A DNA stretch of 8,221 nt from positions 1 to 8,221 of the forward strand of contig JAISYD010000031.1 in the NCBI GenBank assembly GCA_031270145.1, written 5' to 3'. Positions 1-4,800 of the stretch are shown here, one piece after another. Each line of letters opens with the position of its first letter. The first letter of the stretch is position 1. The stretch comes from Planctomycetota bacterium. GTDB taxonomy: Bacteria; Planctomycetota; SZUA-567. The position numbers and the translations under genes are program-made. The notes beneath the pieces were generated by a model. It saw only the letters and a list, made by a program, of their open reading frames with translations, made no database searches and had not been told where the DNA came from.

Positions 1-291
1 CACCCGGATGTGCCAGACGTGGCCGGTGCGGTTCAGCCTGGGATCGAGATCGATGCCGGCCAGCGGCTCGCCGAAATCGTCGGCGAAAAGCTCCAGCCGC
101 ATGCCGACGGCGCGGCTGGCGACAACGGCGAAGTTGGCGCCCCGGGAGGTGAGGCTGGGCCCGAGCGGCAGGGGACTGCCGCGATCGACCAGGAAGCGGC
201 CGACGCCGCGCGCCTCGGAGCCGCCGCCGGGCGGGGCCTTTTCGCCGCGCCGGAAAAAAGAGGTGAGTCCATTGTCCAGAATGCGGCGCAT
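1..291 (-). CDS. glgX: isoamylase-type glycogen debranching enzyme, N-terminal fragment
   Basis: The first 97 residues are present; the gene runs off the left edge. After a poorly conserved lead (1-33) comes an isoamylase N-terminal (CBM48-type) domain. GSPLPLGPSLTSRGANFAVV (38-57) matches the start common to GlgX/TreX/isoamylases (G-x-P-x-PLGA-x-x-x-x-GxNFAxxS). MRLELFADDFGEPLAGIDLDP (64-84) is the next strand pair. LNRTGHVWHI (86-95) matches the N[KR]TG-x-VWH signature of bacterial and plant isoamylase-type debranching enzymes. The family hydrolyses alpha-1,6 branches in glycogen or starch-like glucans; the GH13 catalytic barrel would lie outside the window. No signal peptide is seen, so it is probably cytoplasmic. 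GAAAGGG at 297-303 sits five bases before the ATG, and the upstream stop is 13 bases away, so it is probably cotranscribed. Trehalose-pathway relatives (TreX) remain possible. Confidence 0.85.
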   Translation of the reverse strand, partial: MRRILDNGLTSFFRRGEKAPPGGGSEARGVGRFLVDRGSPLPLGPSLTSRGANFAVVASRAVGMRLELFADDFGEPLAGIDLDPRLNRTGHVWHIRV

Positions 292-296
292 GGTTT

Positions 297-303
297 CCCT
301 TTC
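297..303 (-). promoter_or_regulatory. ribosome binding site of the debranching enzyme gene
   Basis: GAAAGGG on the minus strand ends five bases before the ATG at 291, within the 13-base gap after the TGA of the HEAT-like gene. No terminator-like hairpin with a T run fits in this gap, which supports cotranscription. Confidence 0.7.
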
Positions 304-304
304 G

Positions 305-1846
305 TCACCAGCCCAACCGGAGCCGCCAAATCCCGGCGTCCAAACGGGTGTCGGTGGATTTCGCCAGGCGCTGCAGCCGCCACAGGGCCAAATGCGCCAG
401 GCCGATCGGCGGCTTGCCGGGCCGGGTCGGCGGGTAGGTCCGGCGGTCGGCGAGCAGCGCCAGCAACGCCGCGCGCGCCGCCGGGTCGCCGCCGTCCCGG
501 TTGGCGGCCGCGTTCCCCAGGCTGTTGACCGCCGCCTCGGCCACGGCCAGGCCGCTCCCGCCGGCTTCCGGCGAGACGTAGGGGGAAGCGAGCAGGCCGG
601 CAATGGCGGCGACGGCGCGCTCGCCGCCATGGGCGCCCAGGGCGCCTAGCAAGGCGGCCCGGCCGGCCGGCGGCAGTTCCGGCCGGGTCAGGAGCGTTTC
701 CAGCCGGTCCAGGCCGGCTTCGGCGGCCCGGGCAAGGGCGCCGTCCGGATCGGGAAAGCCCTTCGGGATGGAAATGGCGATTCCGAGGCAGGCGGCGGCG
801 GCGGCGAAGGAGGCGGCGTCCCGACCGGGCGTCAGCGCTCCATCCGCCCTTTCCCGGGCGAACAGGGCCAGGGCGACGGTGGAGGAGATGAAGCGGTCGC
901 GCCAGTTGCCGGCCGCCTCGTCGCCGGTCGCCTCCATGGCGGCCAGGGCGGGATAGTTGCTCAGGGCGGCGGAGCACATGCCGGCCAGGGTCTCGAAAAC
1001 GGCCTGATCCAGCGCGCCGTTCCCGGCCGGCAGGCGGCCAAGGGCCTGGAGAGTCTCCGGGAGCCCCTCGGCGCCCATATCGGACAGGGATTGCAAGGCG
1101 GCCAGGCGGATTTCCTCCACCTCGTCCGGAACCAGGAATTCCAGATTGCCGCCCTGGGATTCCCATACCCGGGGCCAGCGGGCCAAGTCGTTCCCGAGGG
1201 CGTTGGCGATGTAATGGCGCACCGTCTCGGCGGCGGCGGCGCGGTAGCGGCGATCCTCCAGATAACGGATGGCGGCGCCAACCGGGTTGAACTGGAGGAT
1301 TATGGCGCGGGCGGCGCGGCCGCGCAAATTCTCCACCCGGGAAAGCAGCCGGCCGCGGCGATCCAGGGGCGGGCTCCGGAGTTGGGCGAGGACGGCCGCC
1401 TTCGCCAGCCGCTCGTGGCCGGCGGCGTAGCGGATGTAGTTGAGCCGCGCCCGTCCCGGGACGGCTAAGCAGAAGGCCGGGAGCATCCGGAGGACCAGGC
1501 ACTTCACCTCCAGGTTGGCGCAGGTGGCGAGAAGGGCCTCCAAAGCCGGCAGATCGTCGGGATTCCCGGCCATGGCCATGGCTTCGGCCACGCCCTGAAG
1601 GATGAGGATGTTTCGGCTGGACAGGGCGGAGCGGAGCGTCTCCCGCATTTCCCCGCCGTTTTGCCCGAGCAACTCCTGGTAAATGGCCTCGATGACCGGG
1701 GCGCGGCGGGCGGAGACGGCGTCAAGGGCGTCAATCATGTCGAGGAAGCGCTGGGACCGCTCCGCCTCGGCCGCCCGGCCTTCCGGCCGCGCCGGGGCCA
1801 GAAGGACGGCGGCGAGCAGGAGGGACAGGAACGCGCTTCTATTCAT
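305..1846 (-). CDS. secreted helical (HEAT-like) repeat protein
   Basis: 513 residues. The ATG at 1846 gives a clean signal peptide (MNRSAFLSLLLAAVLLAPARP, possible cleavage after AEA at 26-28). It overlaps the preceding stop by eight bases (ATGAATAG), with GAGG four bases and GGGAG about ten bases upstream. The mature protein is almost entirely alpha-helical, with repeated Ala/Leu helix pairs such as PDDLPALEALLATCANLEVKCLVLR within 96-120, VEEIRLAALQSLSDMGAEGL (243-262), GRAALLGALGAHGGERAVAAI (395-415) and AVAEAAVNSLGNAA (434-447). This is the look of degenerate HEAT/ARM repeats, which act as protein-binding scaffolds. A stretch GNDLARWPRVWESQG (218-232) resembles the Trp-x-x-x-Trp element seen beside HEAT repeats in other envelope proteins. 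There are no catalytic motifs, no lipobox cysteine and no membrane anchor. Position suggests a periplasmic partner of the giant VWA protein. The repeat call is moderate because individual repeats are divergent. Confidence 0.85.
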   Translation of the reverse strand: MNRSAFLSLLLAAVLLAPARPEGRAAEAERSQRFLDMIDALDAVSARRAPVIEAIYQELLGQNGGEMRETLRSALSSRNILILQGVAEAMAMAGNPDDLPALEALLATCANLEVKCLVLRMLPAFCLAVPGRARLNYIRYAAGHERLAKAAVLAQLRSPPLDRRGRLLSRVENLRGRAARAIILQFNPVGAAIRYLEDRRYRAAAAETVRHYIANALGNDLARWPRVWESQGGNLEFLVPDEVEEIRLAALQSLSDMGAEGLPETLQALGRLPAGNGALDQAVFETLAGMCSAALSNYPALAAMEATGDEAAGNWRDRFISSTVALALFARERADGALTPGRDAASFAAAAACLGIAISIPKGFPDPDGALARAAEAGLDRLETLLTRPELPPAGRAALLGALGAHGGERAVAAIAGLLASPYVSPEAGGSGLAVAEAAVNSLGNAAANRDGGDPAARAALLALLADRRTYPPTRPGKPPIGLAHLALWRLQRLAKSTDTRLDAGIWRLRLGW

Positions 1847-4800
1847 GCAGCCTCGGCTCCCGCAATAGGAAGGCGGCGGCGGCGGCGTCCTCCCGGTAAA
1901 GGATGAAGCCGATGCGCCCCAGCCGCCCGGTTCCGGAAAGGCCGGGCGCGAAGGCGCCGCCGGCGGCGAGCGGGCGGAAACTCCCGCCGCCGATATCGAA
2001 GGACAGCCGGTTCCAGCCGGGCGCCAGTTCCCGGGCCGGCGTTTCGTAATCCGTCCAGGACTGGCCGTCCGGCGCGGTGAGTATGAGGGAAATGCCGGCC
2101 GCGCCCCGGCCATCGTGCCAGACGTCCAAGGACAGCCGCTTCACCCGCGAAAAGTCTTCGGGCGGGTCGAGCGCCCGGTACAGGGCCGCCCTGCCCCCGG
2201 CGCCGCCGTCCAGATCGACCTTGAGGGCCTGGCCGCCCTGACCATCGGAAACGACCGCCGCCCGGCCCGGATCGCTCCAGCCCGGTTGCCGCCAGGCGTC
2301 GGCCGAGGCCCAACCGCTCCAGACGCGCCCGGCGGAGTCGCTCGCGCCGGCCAGCCGATCCGGAATGTCGTCGTTGAAGGGCTCGATTGCCAGCCCGTCG
2401 GCCGGCTTTTCCGGGTCCGATTCCAGGCCGTCCCCGGCGTTGCCGGAAAGAAAGACGTTCAGGGTCCGGTTCAGGAAATTGAGCGTCGAATCGCCGGCGG
2501 CGGCGTAACGCCAGGCCTGACGCCAGTTCCGGGCGGTGGCGATCGCCGCCAGGCCGCCGCCGGGCAGGACGACGGCCCCGGTCGGCCCGGAATCGGCCAA
2601 CTGGTGCGAAGCGGGGAGCGGAACGTGGGAGCCGCCGGCCGCCTTCGCCAGCCGCCGCATGGCCTCGTCCCTCCGCTCCGGATCGGCGGCGTCCAGCCAG
2701 ATATGGCCGCCGCCGGCCAGGTAGCCGCCAACCTCGGCCGCCTCGGAGTCGCTCCAGGCCGCCACCGCCTCCGGGGTGGCCAGGGCGAGCAGGCAGTCGG
2801 AAAGGTTGGCGTCGTCGGGCGTCAGGCGGCGATCCAGGACCTCGTCGCCGGCGCGCAGCCGGCGCAGGGCGGAGAAAAGGTTTTCCGCCGCCGAATCCGG
2901 CAATCGGGCGAAATCGCCCAGTACCAGCAGCAGACGCTCGGCCGAGCTGGATACGGCGGAGACGTCCCGGCGGGAGGATGTCTTCCGATTGCGCCGCAAG
3001 CCGGAATCAGCCGCCGGAAGCGGTTGGACAGCCAGCGCGCCGGCCGGATCGCGATCCGCCGGAAGGGCGGATTCGCCCAGTTCGGGAAACAGGCCTTCCC
3101 CTTCCCGGCCGCCCGAATCGCCGCTCCCGGCGCCGGCCGAAGCGAAAAACCGGCTTTCGCCGGAACCGATCCGATCGGCAATCCCGTCGTTCCCCCGACC
3201 GGCGGGATCGCTAAATGGCCGGCCGGCCGATCCGGCGCTCCCGCGGGGAGCCGGCGGGGGGGAGTCGCCGCCGCCTTGGCCGATGGACGCCAGGGACAGG
3301 TTTTCCGGGCCGTCCCCGCCGTTGGCCGAGCTTTGGCTGTTTGACCCGGCCTTTCTGGAACGGCCGCCCGGGTGCGAAGACAGTCTGCTGTCCGCCGCCC
3401 CGGCCGGATCGCCAGGCCGGGAAAACTCCGCCGGTTCCGCCGCGCCGCCCGACAAGGCATTGACTGGCGCAGTCAGGCCAGGGTCGGCCGCGGCCTGGCT
3501 GGAGGCGGAGGATTCCGGCTTGCCGCCGGCCGGGTCATTGGCGGCGGCGGGAGACGGGGAGGAGGCGGGGAGTGAATCAAGGCGCAATTCGCCGGTTGCG
3601 CCGGCGTCGCCCCGGCTCGTCCCGGAGCGGGAAGCGGCGTTGGCCGCCGCCGCCGATCCGCCGCCGGCTGGCTTGGCGACGGGGGGAGGCGAGTCGCCAG
3701 TTTCCCGGCGAACCGCCTTGCCGCTCCTTTCTAGGCGCCCGGCGGCCCGGGAGGCGGAAGGTTCGGGTCTTGCGCGATCCGCCGAATCCTCATCGACTTG
3801 GCGAAGCGGAAGCGGCGGCAAATCGGCGGCGCCGGTGGCCGGAGCCGGGGCGGATTTTTCCCCGTCGGCGGCCTCGGCCGCCAGCAAGGGCAAGGGGCGG
3901 ATTTCATCGGGCGACGGATTGTCCGCGGTCGTCCCGCCGGCCGTGACCGCGGCTTTCACCCTGTCACGGACGGGATCGGCGATGTCGCTCCGGGGTTCGG
4001 GATAGGCGGCCTCGTGGGCGTCGCTCCGTTCCCGGCGGCGGCTGCGCGGCTCGGCCGCGCCGACCGGCCGGCTCAAGGGGACGGTTTCCAGGTTGGGATT
4101 TTCCGCGGGCGGCAAGAGCTGGACGCCGGCCAGCGGTTGGGCCTCTCTTTTGTCCTCCGGCCAAACCGGCGGATCCGGGGGGGCGGACAATTCGCTTTCC
4201 AGCCGCGCCTCCGCCACTTCCAGGGCCGCTCCGGTTGATTCGGCCTTGCCGATCGGACGCTCGGCCGGCGGCGGTTCCGGAAGCCCGGGCATTTCCGCCG
4301 CCGGTTCCTCCGGAGTTTCCGCCCGCCGTTCGCGGCGCTCCCGGCGCGCCAAGGCATTTTGCGCCCGGTTTTCCAGCGGCTGGACGGACGGACGCCTGGC
4401 TTCGCCCAACTCCTCGGCCTTTTCCGCCGTACCGGGCAGGCCGGCCTGTTTTTCCATTCGTTGGGCGCTGGCCGGAGCGGCGGCCCGGGCGGCGGCGGCG
4501 ATGGCGGCGGCAACGGCGGCGTTGTCGTCGCGGAAATCAATCTGGTTGGAGGCGATGAGCAATTCGCGCTCGCCCGGAGTCAACTCCGGATCCGGATTAT
4601 AAACATCGTCCTCCTCCACCAGATTGACCGCGACCGTGTCGGGGATGGGTTGGGTCATGGTCATGGATGCCCCGAGCAGGGCGATGAAGGCGGCGGCCAG
4701 GATCAGGTTGGCGAAGGCGGAGGCCAGCAGGAATCTCGCCAGGGAGCTCTTCCCCAGGCGGTAAAGGATCCAGGCCAGCAACAGCAGCAGCAGCAACAGC

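Noticed and set aside
292..304. Terminator between the HEAT-like and debranching genes
   Set aside because: Only 13 bases separate the genes and no hairpin followed by a T run is present; the gap holds a ribosome binding site.
33..1502. A 489-codon minus-strand frame overlapping the HEAT-like and debranching genes
   Set aside because: Its translation is Arg/Gly/Pro low complexity, and it runs across the well supported stop and start at 305-291. The two genes in the other frames have a signal peptide, family motifs and ribosome sites.
1847..2113. N-terminal extension of the HEAT-like gene to an upstream start at 2113
   Set aside because: It would overlap the conserved-looking jelly-roll domain of the giant gene by 275 bases and bury the signal peptide. 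The start at 1846 gives a clean secretion signal and a coupled ATGAATAG junction.
2115..4005. Two long plus-strand open frames (2115-3344 and 2776-4005) opposite the giant gene
   Set aside because: They lie antisense to the linker and C-terminal domains, overlap each other in different frames, have Arg/Gly/Pro-rich translations without any recognisable domain, and are expected by chance in DNA this GC-rich.
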